Assembly (NCBI GenBank): GCA_905331475.1
Contig: CAJNYU010001113.1
Coordinates: 1 to 64,000, forward strand
Direction: 5' to 3'
DNA: 64,000 nucleotides
From: Rotaria socialis
Taxonomy: Eukaryota > Rotifera > Eurotatoria > Philodinida > Philodinidae
The notes under the pieces were generated by a model. The model was not told where the DNA came from. It saw only the letters and a program-made list of their open reading frames with translations, and made no database searches. Shown piece by piece: positions 36,111 through 48,248 of the stretch (position 1 is its first letter; every line of letters starts with the position of its first letter). The position numbers and the translations under genes are program-made.

Positions 36111-37602
36111 TCATTTATTTATACGTCGTTGGCGTATGACTACATTTGGCGTTTGTTCATCTTCATCAGTTGCTTGTGCTATATCGGATGTATTTAATCC
36201 TTCGCTATCATCATTATCATCTCCAAGAATTTCATCGAGCAGTGCTTCATCATCCTGAATTTGCGTAGCGGACGATGAAATATTTGATTTTGTTTTACGT
36301 TGTGGTGTTGATGAAGCAATCAGCTTCGGAACAGAACTCGGCGCTGTTTTAGGTTTGAGTATTTTTTGTGAATCATTATCGTCCTAAAAATTTACAGGAA
36401 AAATTGTATCTAATATTTTTGCATAACTGTCGAAGCATACCAAATCTTCAACATCTTTTGCATCATCTGCTAGATTATTTATATCATCTTTAACCGTACC
36501 AGTTACACAATAATCAATTATCATTAAGACACCCTTAAATAAAACGATGATGAATATAGAAATCGATGAAACGAAAATCTACATACAAATCCAAGAACAA
36601 GTCCAACGAAAATTACAACAACAGTAAAGAATATATAGATGAGCCATGGAGGCCATCCATATGTATCTTGTAAAATTGTATATGCGTCCTAGAGTAAGAT
36701 ATGAATTTATAATTGAATCATATGAGAGAATTTAACAAACCTTGACTAGTACAGAGACGTCGAAAATTGAACTGATTATTGACATTCTTTTTAAAAAAGT
36801 GAGAAATAGAAAATCAATTGGAATCATTCAGATAAACATACGGAAGACTATTTGGGGCAGCAAATGATGAGACTGGGTCTGTACGTTGCCATTCTTGAAG
36901 TTCAATATAATTTTTTAAACCACTTAATGTACGTTCACCATTAAATTGACGAAAAACGCCATCGCGAACACTAGAGTATCATAAGAAAAATTTTCAATTA
37001 CTAATTATCAGAAAATCATTTCGAAATTTTCTAAAAACTCTCATATCAAATTGAACTGAAGAATAATTCCGATACAACAATGAACACAGTAGCATACTAG
37101 TTATTAATCATTCACAAGTGTAGCAAAAAAAAAACTCTTGTTATAAACTTCTACCGAGACTAATCGATGCGTGTGAATGTTGTCACATGGATTAAATTCA
37201 CCGAAAAATATATGTATCAGAGATAGACACAGAATAGTCATTTATTTAACTTACTAATAGATTGTCGGCAAGACAGAAATGCGAAAGCGACCAGATAATG
37301 AAGGATAATCATTAATATCGACTGCAGCTACTTTAATCTCTTTAGAAATCATCTCCTTGGCAAAATCATTCCATATGGATGTAAAATATTGACATGATGG
37401 ACACCACGGTGCATAACTAAACAAAATATTGCAAAAGACATGGAAGAATAAATAATAGAATATTATTTTACAATTCAACCATCCATTGGCCGCATAACAT
37501 ATCTTTCCATGTTTTGTCAGTGAGAGATATTGGTTCACTTGAAATTTGGTTCGATAGTATAAGTATCAGGAGAGAGAATAGATATACTTTAGTGACAAAC
37601 AT
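36111..37602 (-). CDS. TMX1: TMX1/TMX4-type transmembrane thioredoxin (ER)
   Basis: Seven in-phase exons (37602-37472, 37416-37255, 36970-36842, 36786-36741, 36688-36587, 36533-36441, 36383-36111) give 311 aa. Residues 1-22 are a signal peptide. The thioredoxin domain has active site APWCPSC (C49, C52) and the cis-Pro at P94 (VLPT). A membrane helix lies at about 171-197 (YIFFTVVVIFVGLVLGF onward), then an acidic cytosolic tail and the basic end RQRRINK. This order matches TMX1/TMX4, ER membrane oxidoreductases that act on membrane-bound clients. The CPSC site is as in TMX4; TMX1 has CPAC. An acceptor-like TTTTAG lies 9 nt before the ATG. Confidence 0.93.
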
Positions 37603-38415
37603 TTTAATACTCTAAAATGAAACAGTAATGATGTAAACAAAATACAGGAGTCCAATAAAGGTAAACCTGAATTACATGACAAAAAAAGTAAACGAATAAA
37701 TTATAATGGGACAAAGGTGTAATTCAGAATGGCTTGAAACAGTGTATCAATGGAATCAATATTTGATAGATGTCGCTCAAAACCTATTTGAATACATGAC
37801 AGGAGACCATTTGCCTTCAAACAAACACTCTCTATATGATTTCTCTTTTCACGATGGTAGAATTTTAGTTATTGCAAACGAAGGTGTGACATGTCCTTCT
37901 TTTGTAAACTTTCTCTGAAACTTCCTTTCTCTCTTGGACACAACCCACTACGGTATCTGGTACTTTTCGTGTTGAGTTATGCCTTCGCATGACAAAAGTA
38001 AATGGAAACACCACACAAAAAAACTTCTCTTTTTCTATTTATCATGACAAAAAAAAAGTTGATCTTGGGCTAATTATCTCTCATAAAAATTCAAATTGAT
38101 TCAATGTTTATGTAGAAACTCTGTAAAATAATATTTACAAAGGATAAATATAGATTCATGCAACATGTATAACGAAAACAAATATTGCAATTCAATCATC
38201 AATACTACGCATGTACTAAGTCATTGGTTTTTATTGAAATTTCACTTGTTTTTCGCCCAATAAAGTGCACAGTAGTAATTCAAGTTACAACGATAAAAAC
38301 GTTCAAGAGTAAAATATTCAAAAAAAAAAGGAAAAGAATAGAATAAACTAGACGCAATGTTGAACTTGATATTCAGGAGAAAAATAGATATCTGAGTACT
38401 AAAAAACAGATTGAA
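37603..38415. other. Intergenic region between the SGLT-type gene and TMX
   Basis: A 70-codon open frame (37706-37918, +) opposes the TMX promoter and has no motif or splice context, so it is not called. Otherwise AT-rich. Confidence 0.45.
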
Positions 38416-41400
38416 TTAATCACGTAAGAATGTATACTTTGCAGGTAACGAAAACACAACAAATAAAGCTATTTCAACAAGAATAACAAATACTAAATTT
38501 CCATTTAATATCCATTTTATAATTGGCCGTTCTTCCATATGCTGTAACATCGAAGCACGTGCTTCGTTCGTATCACTATTTTCTGGTTTTCGTTGTAGAC
38601 AATGATAAGATGTGTTGATAGCCGATAATTCATCTTGATCGGCAGTAGCGCTTGTGTCATCCAAGCCACAGAACCATGACCAACATGATTTTAAAAGAAC
38701 TAACATATCACAACCTGTTTTTCCATTGTTTGGATCATTGGAATTATCTGGAATTGATACTGAATGATTCGAAAATGTTTTTATGTTTTTAAATTCAATT
38801 TCAGTTGTACTTGTTCGTGCTGTGTTAATATGAACACTAGTAACGTCATCATCGCCATCACGACTCATAAGTAAGGTTCCTGGACCAAGTGGTGATGATG
38901 GTGGAAGAAAGATTTCAGGCTGTGTGTGTTCAGCAACAGTATGTACAACAGCATGATTGATTGGTGATGATGAAGCGACTTCATTGCAATGAAGTGATCG
39001 ACTAAAATTCATAATAAAATCAAGTCAATAAGACAATGTTTGTTCTTCTTTGAACTATAAAATAGTTAGAAAACCGACTCTTGCAATGCGGTTCGATTGG
39101 AAAATTTCTTTGTCTATACGTTACCTTAAAATTGAAGCTCCATTATTTCTTTCATGCTTCATTCTGATAAGTTCCATATTATCGGAATTTCTTGTCCAAA
39201 ATGTTGTTTGGTTCAATTGCTCTTTTGTCGGTGGTTCCGTTAATAATGAAACAATAACACAAGTAAAAAATGTTAACCAAAATAAAAATAATGCGTAATA
39301 CATAAAATGAACTTTTCGAACCAACCAAAATCTTGTATCTTTTTCACCGCACAATGGAGGCTGCTGCGAAAACTCAAGTACCATTCGTACTAGGCCAAAT
39401 ACAAAACCGATCATTAAACCAGCAAACGCACCACGTTCGTTGGCACGTGTCCATAAAACTGACAATAAATAAATGCAGGCTATCGGCGGTGCTAAAAATC
39501 CGATAACTTGTTGCATATAAATATATAGTTCTGAACCTTGCATCTGTATAACGATGGGTATCCATGCAATGCCGAATGCAGTCATAATAATAACAAATAG
39601 ACGACCGACAATCATCGATTCTCGGTTTGTTATTTTATTTCGACGATAGGACAATATATTGGGATAAAGATCAACAGTAAAAATCGTACTTGCTGAATTA
39701 AATATTGATGTTAAACCTGATATTAATGCAGCAAGCATAACTGCAAGCATAATACCTTTGAAACCATTTGGTAAAATTTTTAATATTAATGTTGGATAGG
39801 CAATATTAGTACAACTTCGTTTACTATGACATATAGCTTCACAAGTCGACGGTTGATTACATGCAACAATGTCCGGATATAATGTTCGACTTATCATACC
39901 AGGAATAATTATCATAAATAATGGTAAAATTTTTAAATAGCCAGCTAATAAAGTGCCACCACGTGCATGGGAAATCGTTTTAGCAGCTAATACTCGTTGA
40001 ACCATCATTTGATCTGAACACCAATACCTAATAAGAAAGAAGAAAAATTCAATCTGCTTTTGTTCTTTAAGACCGCTGCTTTCTGTTTGTTCGGATGTCA
40101 TGAAAAAACAGATTAGATACGAAGATTTTGTTCTGTCTCTTTCTTAGAATGAAAGTTTGCTTGAGTTCTCCGTTTATATTTCAATCAATGGAGCGGAATT
40201 CTTTTTGTTACAATAGAATCTCAACAGGATACAAATATATCAATTCTTCTTGAAATAATATTCCCATGCGTTCTAGATTTATTTCTATTTTTCGACACAT
40301 ATTTACTCTAGTAACCTCTAGAACTATTGCTATGAGATTGATCTTATCGAAAAATAACTTGTTGGTTTTTTAATACTACTCATATTTTAATATGTTGTAA
40401 GTTAACAAAGATTATATACAAATGCAAAAGATAAGAACTTTGAATTGTTTATGACTCTATTACTTTTAACAAAAATTGACTGAAATTATAATTAAACAGA
40501 TAGATATACCAACGAAAATTTGTCCTTAACTACTTATCATGTATAATAATAGATTTTTACTCTTCTATACAGATCAGTACTATCATAGTTGACATTTTTT
40601 TTAAAAGGATTAGATGTACTGTAAAATATTCAAAACAAAAAATATTTACCATATTGTATTTGGTGTATGTCCAAGAAAAAATCCTAGCCATGGCATATCA
40701 GGATCAGATAAAGATCTTAACATTTGAAAGGATTTCATCGATGGTTTCCCACATGTTATCGATGCAGCTGTTTGATTTAACCATACATTTGTTATGTTTT
40801 CATACTGTTGATCAATAATCGGTGATGGCATAGCTGTTAAATATTCTCGATAAAGATTTGACAAACCACCTATCTTCGTATATGACAAAACCATTAAAGA
40901 AAATCCTCCGATAATCATTATAACAGCTTGTATTGTATCTGTATACATAACACTTGCTAAACCACCCGAAACAGTACACACAGCAGTTAACATCAGAACA
41001 AATAAAACGCTTAGATAAAGATTCCAATGAAAAGCATAATTGATAAATAATGATGCCGCATAGATATTCACACTTATTTTTGTTAATATATAGAGTAGAA
41101 GATAAAGACATGCTATATATACACGTATGCGCTGTCCACCAAATCGTTTACTCATATACTCGGGCAATGTCGATACACCAGTTGCTATAAAAACCGGTAA
41201 AAACACCCAACCCAGTAATTGAATCACTGCAATAGAGTTTAATTCAAACGCTCCAACACTAATACCTAAACCATTTCAAATATATGTAAGGCTTTTATCG
41301 ATTGATCTTTTTTTTTAATTTAATTTTTTCAATACCTTTTGCTGCACCTGAACTTGCTAAGCCAATAAAATGTTCTGCACCAATGTTCGATGCAAATAAA

Positions 41401-41588
41401 CTTGAGCCTATACATATCCATGGCATTTGCCGATTAGCCAAAAAGTATCCTTTCACTGTCGAACGATTATATTTAAACATTGAATAAAATCCAGTCCCAA
41501 TTAACAATATCAAATAAATAACCAGTGAAGTTATATCAAAGCCAGTTAAATGATTGCTCGATTGCTGATCGTCCGACATTGTTGACAT
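38416..41588 (-). CDS. SLC5A: Sodium/solute cotransporter, SGLT family (SLC5)
   Basis: Four in-phase exons (41588-41336, 41265-40650, 40027-39125, 39001-38416) give 785 aa. The order is that of SGLT proteins: TM1 with IGTGFYSMFKYNRSTVKGYF, the FASNIGAEHFIGLA sodium-site segment, WYWCSDQMMVQR, the extracellular Cys-rich loop ending CTNIAYPTL, GLTSIFNSASTIFT, and AWIPIV. A Gln in the YMQQVIGFLAPP segment matches the sugar-binding Gln of SGLT1, so a sugar or polyol substrate is likely but not certain (SLC5A1/2/4/9/10/11 group). The loop before the last helix is long and Ser/Thr-rich; the last helix is LVFVILVEIALFVVFSLP. An acceptor-like AACAG lies 4 nt before the ATG. Intron 2 is 622 bp. Confidence 0.93.
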
Positions 41589-42510
41589 GTTTCTGTTTTG
41601 TTTTTATTTGAAGTGAAAATTAAACTAAAATAAACATACTCACTGTAGACTAATTGATCTTTACGTGAAATGATTAAATAATTCTATTTTATTTGTTATG
41701 ATGAGATATGAATATATAAATGACAGAAAAATGCAACGCCACGCTGGTAATGTTAAAAAATGTCAGATCTTTTCTTTCCTGTCCCTTTCTATCCCCTACT
41801 ACTTGATTAATCAATTACTGTTTGCGAATACTTTCGCCGACAAAGTCTTAATAGATTTTCTATTCAAAAACAATACAACGAGAAATAACAACTAACAGCT
41901 AACTTTTGTGTACTCACTAGAATAAATAACTATAAGAAGTGTATGCGTATTTTGTATATTTGATCCGATTTGTGTTTCTTTTTGTCTTGTGTTACATCAT
42001 TTTTTTTTCGAAAGCTGTATGATAAGACCACAATATGATACTATGTCTAAATTGAATTGAAAAATACAAACACAAGAAATTGATTTTTCTTACGATTTAA
42101 TCTAAAAATAAAAAGTATTTTGTTTTGAGATTTTTTTTATTCACGAACAAGGTCGACAAATGTACTAGACAAATTGATTACACAATGCATATAGTGCAAA
42201 AAAAAGATCAGAGAATCAGTGGCGGAAAACTAATCTTATCTTCATCGTTTCAGTGTTCTGAAAAAATGAAAAATTGCACTTGCACTCCTTTTTATTTTTC
42301 TTACGTGACAGCAGCCCATACGGGGATTTATTGAAATGAGATGAAGAGAGCAAGAAATATATGTGAAGTAAATATTATTAATACAATACGAAAGCCAATT
42401 GGAGATTATACTTTTTATTGAAGAATTGGAACCTATTGCTATTCTAAAATGAAACCTGTCTTTTGTTTTTTGCTATTTAACAGAAGACAAAAACAGCACA
42501 ACAAAGATTT
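41589..42510. other. Intergenic region
   Basis: Lies between the CIA30 gene stop and the SLC5 start, both on the minus strand. Short open frames on the plus strand (41698-41895, 42125-42334) show no motif. No other feature is seen. Confidence 0.45.
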
Positions 42511-43585
42511 TCAATCACATTGAACAGCACTAATGAAATCAATTTCCAAACTAGAAGCGCCCTGTTGTTTCGTAGCCGAATAAACACCACCAAAAATTTG
42601 CAAGCCAATACTTGTTATATCTGTTCGATCCAGTGGTGGTGTTGTATTTGGATCTAACGGCTTGCCCCGACTATAAGGTTTAAAATCAGTAAACGGTAAA
42701 TATTGATCAGTCATTTCATTTTTTGGTAGCTAAAAACAAATCAGATTATTTGCATTTATTTTTTTTAACTATTGCTGTTTTTCTTTACCTTGAAAAAGAT
42801 TTCGTAGGATGGTAGCAAAGATGATTCTTCATTATGATGTCTTAAGATAACTTTATACCAATAATTTTCGCCTTGTGCTCGTACAGATAATTTAATTCCA
42901 GTGAATGCACTTAAATCAAACGATTGTTGACGATAAGCAACACCAGCAAATCCAGCACCATTGGGTTGTGGATTAAGTAGTGTGAAAAAAATTGCACGTT
43001 GAAATTGTTGTGTTTTCTGCTGCAGAAGTGCGCCTTTAGATTTTCCAACATCCCTTTCCGTATCCGATATTTCAATCCAATCGTTAACAGATGAACTTGA
43101 ACTAGTAAAATCGACGAGTCGTCTCTCCGACGAGAATACACATTTAGTTGACCTAACAGAGTAAATATACAGTGCTGTTCACAACCCAGGTAGAACATTA
43201 CGACAACCACATGTACGATACAAGTTGATCGACCTGGGAAATATAGAATCACTGTAGAGTTCAGTTTTCTTTTCAATTTGTTTTCTTTCCCATATCATTT
43301 TTTCTGCTCAAACCTACTCTATAAAATAGTTTTCGATATGCTCTTTCAGAATCTATCGCGATAGATTCTGAAAGAGCATATCGAAAACTATTCTATAGAG
43401 TAGGTTTGAGCAGAAAAGTGATATGGGGAAGAAAACAAATTGAAAAGAAAACTGAACTCTAGAGTGATTCAATATTTGCGAACAGCAGTGTATGTATGCT
43501 TTTCGCATAAGTTTTCTTTTGGTTACTTGAAGGGATTTGCCACCATACTTGTAAATAATAGTAAGAATCGAACGCCAACAAACAT
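42511..43585 (-). CDS. CIA30-domain (NDUFAF1-like) protein with signal peptide
   Basis: Three in-phase exons (43585-43527, 43152-42789, 42729-42511) give 213 aa. The first 16-19 residues (MFVGVRFLLLFTSMVANP) look like a secretory signal. The rest is a CIA30/galactose-binding-like beta domain: FFTLLNPQPNGAGFAG, GIKLSVRAQGENYWYKV, FTDFKPYSRGKPL, the APPL-like PPLDRTDITSIGL, and a final LEIDFI. CIA30 is the fold of the mitochondrial complex I assembly factor NDUFAF1; here the N-terminus looks secretory, so this may be an extracellular or ER member, not the assembly factor itself. Intron 1 (374 bp) contains a palindromic MITE. An acceptor TTTTTTGCAG directly touches the ATG, 310 bp downstream of the AK2 stop. 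Confidence 0.8.
43170..43490. mobile_element. Palindromic Tc1/mariner-type MITE in intron 1 of the CIA30 gene
   Basis: Ends CAGTGCTGTT and AACAGCAGTG, each bounded by TA (Tc1/mariner target). The two halves are near-perfect reverse complements meeting without a spacer at CTATCGCGATAG (centre 43358/43359). The left half is 57 bp longer, mostly because it carries the 54-bp insertion at 43185-43238. No coding capacity. The host intron still has good splice sites. Confidence 0.88.
43185..43238. mobile_element. 54-bp CCCAGGT...ACCTGGG insertion inside the MITE
   Basis: Starts CCCAGGTAGAAC; the reverse complement of its end is CCCAGGTCGATC (10 of 12 match). It is flanked by AA on both sides. The opposite MITE arm gives the uninserted sequence with one AA, so insertion limits and a 2-bp target duplication are directly visible. 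Its ends match those of the 276-bp insertion at 26390. Confidence 0.75.
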
Positions 43586-43895
43586 CTGCAAAAAACGATG
43601 GTAACAACGTGTGATAATCTTCTATTCGCTTTATCCAACAAAAAACAACCTTGAAGGTTTATTTGTTTTTCATAAAAAAAAAATGAAAACATCACCAGAA
43701 AGAAAAAAATGCGAAAAAAACGACAACCAAACAAAATCGAGCTAATCTTCACAACTAGAAATCTAAACGAAAGACGTGACTCGCCAATGTTGATACGGGG
43801 AAAAACAAACTGGTTGTAAAACAAAAATCTAGTCTATTTAATGTTGGATCGTATTTTTCTTCCTGAGTTTTCTAAATAAACTAGTGCTTGAAGTT

Positions 43896-46700
43896 TTAAA
43901 TAATACCACGTTCACGTAATACCGATGTCACTGAATTATATATGGATAGAAAATTATTACTAAGGCGTTTTTCGGCATCAGCTTGATTTGTTATTTGTTT
44001 TGATTTTGTATTTAAATCATCCTCATTCTGAGCTTTTTCTACGATAACTTCTGATAGTTTATAAGTTGGTTGTTGACGAAAATGATCGACTATTTCAATT
44101 GATTGCTTCAATACTTTACTGACGTGTTGTGTCGCATCTATTGAACGATGAACATGTCTCTTACGATAAAAATCAATCTAATAATAAAATACAGAACAGA
44201 ACCAAATAGTCAAAGAAAATTTTCCTTTCTATTTTATTACCAATGGCTTTGTTTGACTATGGTAAGTATTTAATCTAGCATTGAGCGTTTCATTAGTATC
44301 GTCAGAACGACGTTCAAGAGTTTCTCCTGTAACATCATCTTTCATTGGTTGTTTTGGTGGATGAAATTCTTCGTGATAAGTTCGACCTGATGGTTTATGA
44401 ATAAGTCGACCAAGAATACGACGTTTCAATAAATCATCTTCAATCTAAATATGATTGACGAATAATACATAACATGAACTTTGTAGGCATGATGACATCA
44501 TCATCAATGTAGATATATGCATACGGACTATCCCAAAGCAACAGGAAATGTCAAAATAAAAGACAACAGATGAAGACTTTTATTCCGACAGCGAACGATA
44601 ACAACATGTTTTTACTCTACGTCTACGTTACTACTGACATATTAATTAATATTTCTTATCGCAAGCTTACATCATTTAGTACCATGATAAAAAGAAACAC
44701 TTGAGAAACTTTATGACATGTTATTATAACATGTTAGATCGAAAGAAGTCATTTAGCTTTGATAGTTGAGAATCATTCTAAATGCATTTGAATCTGCCAA
44801 TCTTCTCTTACGCTATGCGCTACAATTACCTTACTTGAAAAGATAAAGCTATCCAATAATTTCCGTAAATTTCTTTTCTATTCATATTATGAACGAGCTG
44901 AAAACTAATCATAACTGAACCTTGCATTTTCTTACTAATGTTTTAGAAAAATTTTCTATTTCTAATATATATTCTAAAATGTGTTATCGTCGCCGAAGTA
45001 ACTTAATAATAGAGCTATTATATTCTTTGATTGCTATAACAAGATATAAATATCGTTTTTTGGAAAACATCATCTAAACTATGTAAAGAGAATTCAAATT
45101 ACAACTCTATAGATGCAATATATTATTGTAAATATATCGCAACTGATGGCTACTCATTAGAGTATTTAAAGATCTTCTTTTGTAAACATGCCATCATCAT
45201 CGTTCTCACAAAGAATAAGTTCAAAAATGGACGACTGACTTAGCACGAATATAATAACAGATATTAGCGTATATGTTCATCCAGGATCACTCTGCCTACT
45301 AGTCTAATCTTTCTCAAATTCACAGATAGAAACTGTGTTTGAAATTCAAAAAATATTAACAATGAATATAAGAATTAATTATGATTGAAATAAATCTTTA
45401 TTTTTAGTTATTCACGAAAAACAATCATACCGTAATCTCAGAGATAATCGATAAGTTCAAACTTATTTAGCAGGAATATCAAAATGTGAAAGTTAAAAAA
45501 TTTTCCTTTATTAAAAGTTTGATAATGAAATATCCTGGACATTCTCTCAAGTGTTTTTTTAATCATGATTCTATTTGATGCAAGAAAAAGATAAAGAATA
45601 CCAATTGGTACGCCGTGAGTAAGATAGATGCGTATTTAAATATATACATTGGTATCATTCGTCTCGTTTTTCTTTCTTTGAATACGACTCTTTATTTTTT
45701 CATGTGTTCTTGTTTTGCGAGATTGTGTTAGTAGACTGAAGAACGCAGCAAATGTTCGTCTAGGTTGAAAAATTTCAAAATTGACTTAAGAAAATTGTTA
45801 TGTACGTAGAACTATTTGAGAATCAACAATAATAACATTTTCGATAAAAACAAATTCAACAACGACAGCTCTAATTGCAACCAAGGGAATATATGCAAAT
45901 GAGTTGCATGTGAATGTTTTTCTAAGTTTTTTTTCTTCTTTCTAATCGAGACAAACAACGGATACTCAATAAAACAATATGTCAAATAACGAGTAGCGAA
46001 GATTTTAATTTTCGAGCTAACTACAGTGGAATAACGGTTTCTACTTGATTAAATAACTCATTAGATGTCGAATTGCAAAGCACAGATTCTACCATGATGA
46101 AAACTATATAACTAAAAATTCTATAGAAAGAGTTATGTATCATGGAGAACGTGCGCTCAATAAATAAACTCATTTGTTGATTTTATTATTACATACAGCA
46201 TATTCCAAAACGGCATCGATTCGTTGTTGTCTTGATTCAAGTAATTGTTCTAGTTGTTCCCCTTGATAGATCGTTCGAGGAAAGCCATCGAATAAAAATC
46301 CGTTTCGACATTCAGGTTTATTTAAGTTTTGGTCAATCAATTTCATGACTGTTTTATCATCAACAAGTCCACCAGCCTCCATTGCTCGCCGAATTCTTTG
46401 GCCTTCTTCCGATGTTTTATCTTGAGTTGCATGACGAAGTAAATCCCCTGTTGATATCGGACAAATTTGATAGCGTTCTGCTAATCCAACACTTTGTGTA
46501 CCTTTACCTTAAAAAGACAGGAGAAAAATCGTTAATTTCAACATATTATATTTCATAAACGAATAATATTTACCACTGCCGGGTGCTCCAATAAGAATGA
46601 TATTAGCGCCAATGTCAGGTTTACTTTGATTATCATTATTTTTCAATGTAGATTGTTTTTGTTCATTGTTTTCACTTTTATTTACTGCTGATGCAGGCAT
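43896..46700 (-). CDS. AK2: Adenylate kinase 2 type, with C-terminal extension
   Basis: Four in-phase exons (46700-46574, 46507-46197, 44444-44241, 44177-43896) give 307 aa. The P-loop is GAPGSGKG (38-45), the AMP-site FDGFPRT (115-121), and the long LID runs [19 protein letters not shown] and [16 protein letters not shown], followed by YHSQT and FYRKR. These are AK2 hallmarks; the enzyme interconverts AMP+ATP and 2 ADP, usually in the mitochondrial intermembrane space. There is a polar N-terminal extension of about 30 residues and about 65 extra C-terminal residues predicted helical and charged, not usual for AK2 (about 240 aa). Intron 2 is 1752 bp, far longer than others here. An acceptor TTTTTAG lies 7 nt before the ATG. 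The CIA30 gene follows 310 bp downstream. Confidence 0.95.
44445..46196 (-). other. Long AK2 intron 2, nothing else seen
   Basis: AT-rich intron of 1.75 kb with GTATGT donor and TTTAG acceptor. No nested gene, repeat or RNA was recognised. Confidence 0.6.
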
Positions 46701-48248
46701 GATCAATCTAAAAAGAAATTGAAAACAAAACGATTAACTTGCATTTCATTTTTTTCTTATTATCACCACAGGTGCTTGCTTTTATTTATGATATAAAAGA
46801 AAATATTTTTGTATTTTCAATAAAGTGCACGAAACGAAAAGAGTCGATTAGAATGAATAAAACCGGCTAGGCATTTAAAAAAGCGACGCGATTGATTCAT
46901 GAAAACAATTACTGTTGACATAGACAACTACCTGGTTTCATGTGCAAATAATGACAAAGATAAAAAGTATTACTTTCGTTGACTGTTAAGGTTTTTTTCT
47001 TTTTACTTAACCAAATTTTTTAGAAACAGAATGATCCTCAAGTATAATCTTCTAAATTAAGAGAATGCTTTCTTCGTTATCTTTAAAACGCTATTGAATG
47101 CATATTTATTAGGATGGTATTATAGGAAAAAGAAATGTACGAAACCACTTGACCTTTAAACGATAACGCAAAATATCGTACTTAAACTACTAGTACAGAA
47201 TAGAGAGAAAAAGAAGACAATCTGTAGAGTATACGGCTGAATCGGTACTCTTCGGTTCTTGTTTCATAATCAAAGAATATGATTAGTCATTTATCATGCA
47301 CTGATTTTGAATGTGCCTTTAATTCTAGCATAGATGGCGGAATTTCACACGCGGCAGTACCATGTAGAGGAACGAACAAGCATATATGTAAGCGGTTTAT
47401 ATTAAATTCATCTAGAAGATAATGAAAACATCTCTTGAGTTTATTAATCATATCAAACAAACTTGTTTTAATCCTCATCCAATGTTTACCGTTCTTTTAT
47501 CTATTCATTGTTTTACGTACAATCACAAAACACGTTAGAAATAATTGAGAGAGGCTACTTTCTACTAATAAAATATGAAGCGGCGGTGTAAGACATTTGT
47601 AAAAAAAAATAGATTAACAAATATTGAAAAAATAAATCATGAACCTTGTTTACTTTGTATAATAACTCAGGCTACATTATATTTACGGTTTCTTGTTTCC
47701 GGTAAACAAAAGAAGATTATTTTCTTTATTGCAGCAATTGATTAAAATTTTATTTTTCGATACTATGCTTGATTCGCAATAATATATTTCGATGAATCTC
47801 TACAAGTTTCATCTTTTATTGCCTGTTGACATGTAACCTATCCGTCTGTATTACATAAGATTGAATTGATTACAGGAAATATTTGTGGATTGAATTACTA
47901 CATCAAGATCTAGTGAATTATGTTTTTTTATTTATAATTTTTGTTCGAATTAAAATTTACTATTTTAAGTTTGCAATATGAATCATTTTAATAGTTTATA
48001 ATGAAAATCAACGATGAAACTGATCAACAAAATGACTATTCATTGTGAAAACACATTTGGCAGAGGAAAGAAAAAAAAACACTTGTTTGAATTTGAAGAG
48101 AAATTGCAGTACTATTTTTAATTGCTATAAAAGCAATTCTCTTTTACTACTTGTTTGTTTCTTGTTTTATACAGAAGCTATGGAAAATCATACGCACCGG
48201 GCGCTGAATTTACAACAAAAGCAAAGCGAAGAGTTTCTCTGTTCGACT
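46701..48248. other. Intergenic region
   Basis: Upstream of AK2 and downstream of the SLC35B2 stop, both on the minus strand. Open frames at 47287-47478 (-) and 48045-48317 (+, antisense to the SLC35B2 end) have no motif or splice support. Confidence 0.45.

Noticed and set aside
38950..39012. Met at 39012 as the start of a separate 198-aa protein
   Set aside because: The first codons are intron sequence; the region is the last exon of the SLC5 gene, joined in phase from 39125 to 39001.
43276..43824. Overlapping minus-strand frames of 84 and 121 codons near the MITE
   Set aside because: Out of frame with the CIA30 exons and running through the palindromic MITE and intron; shadows.
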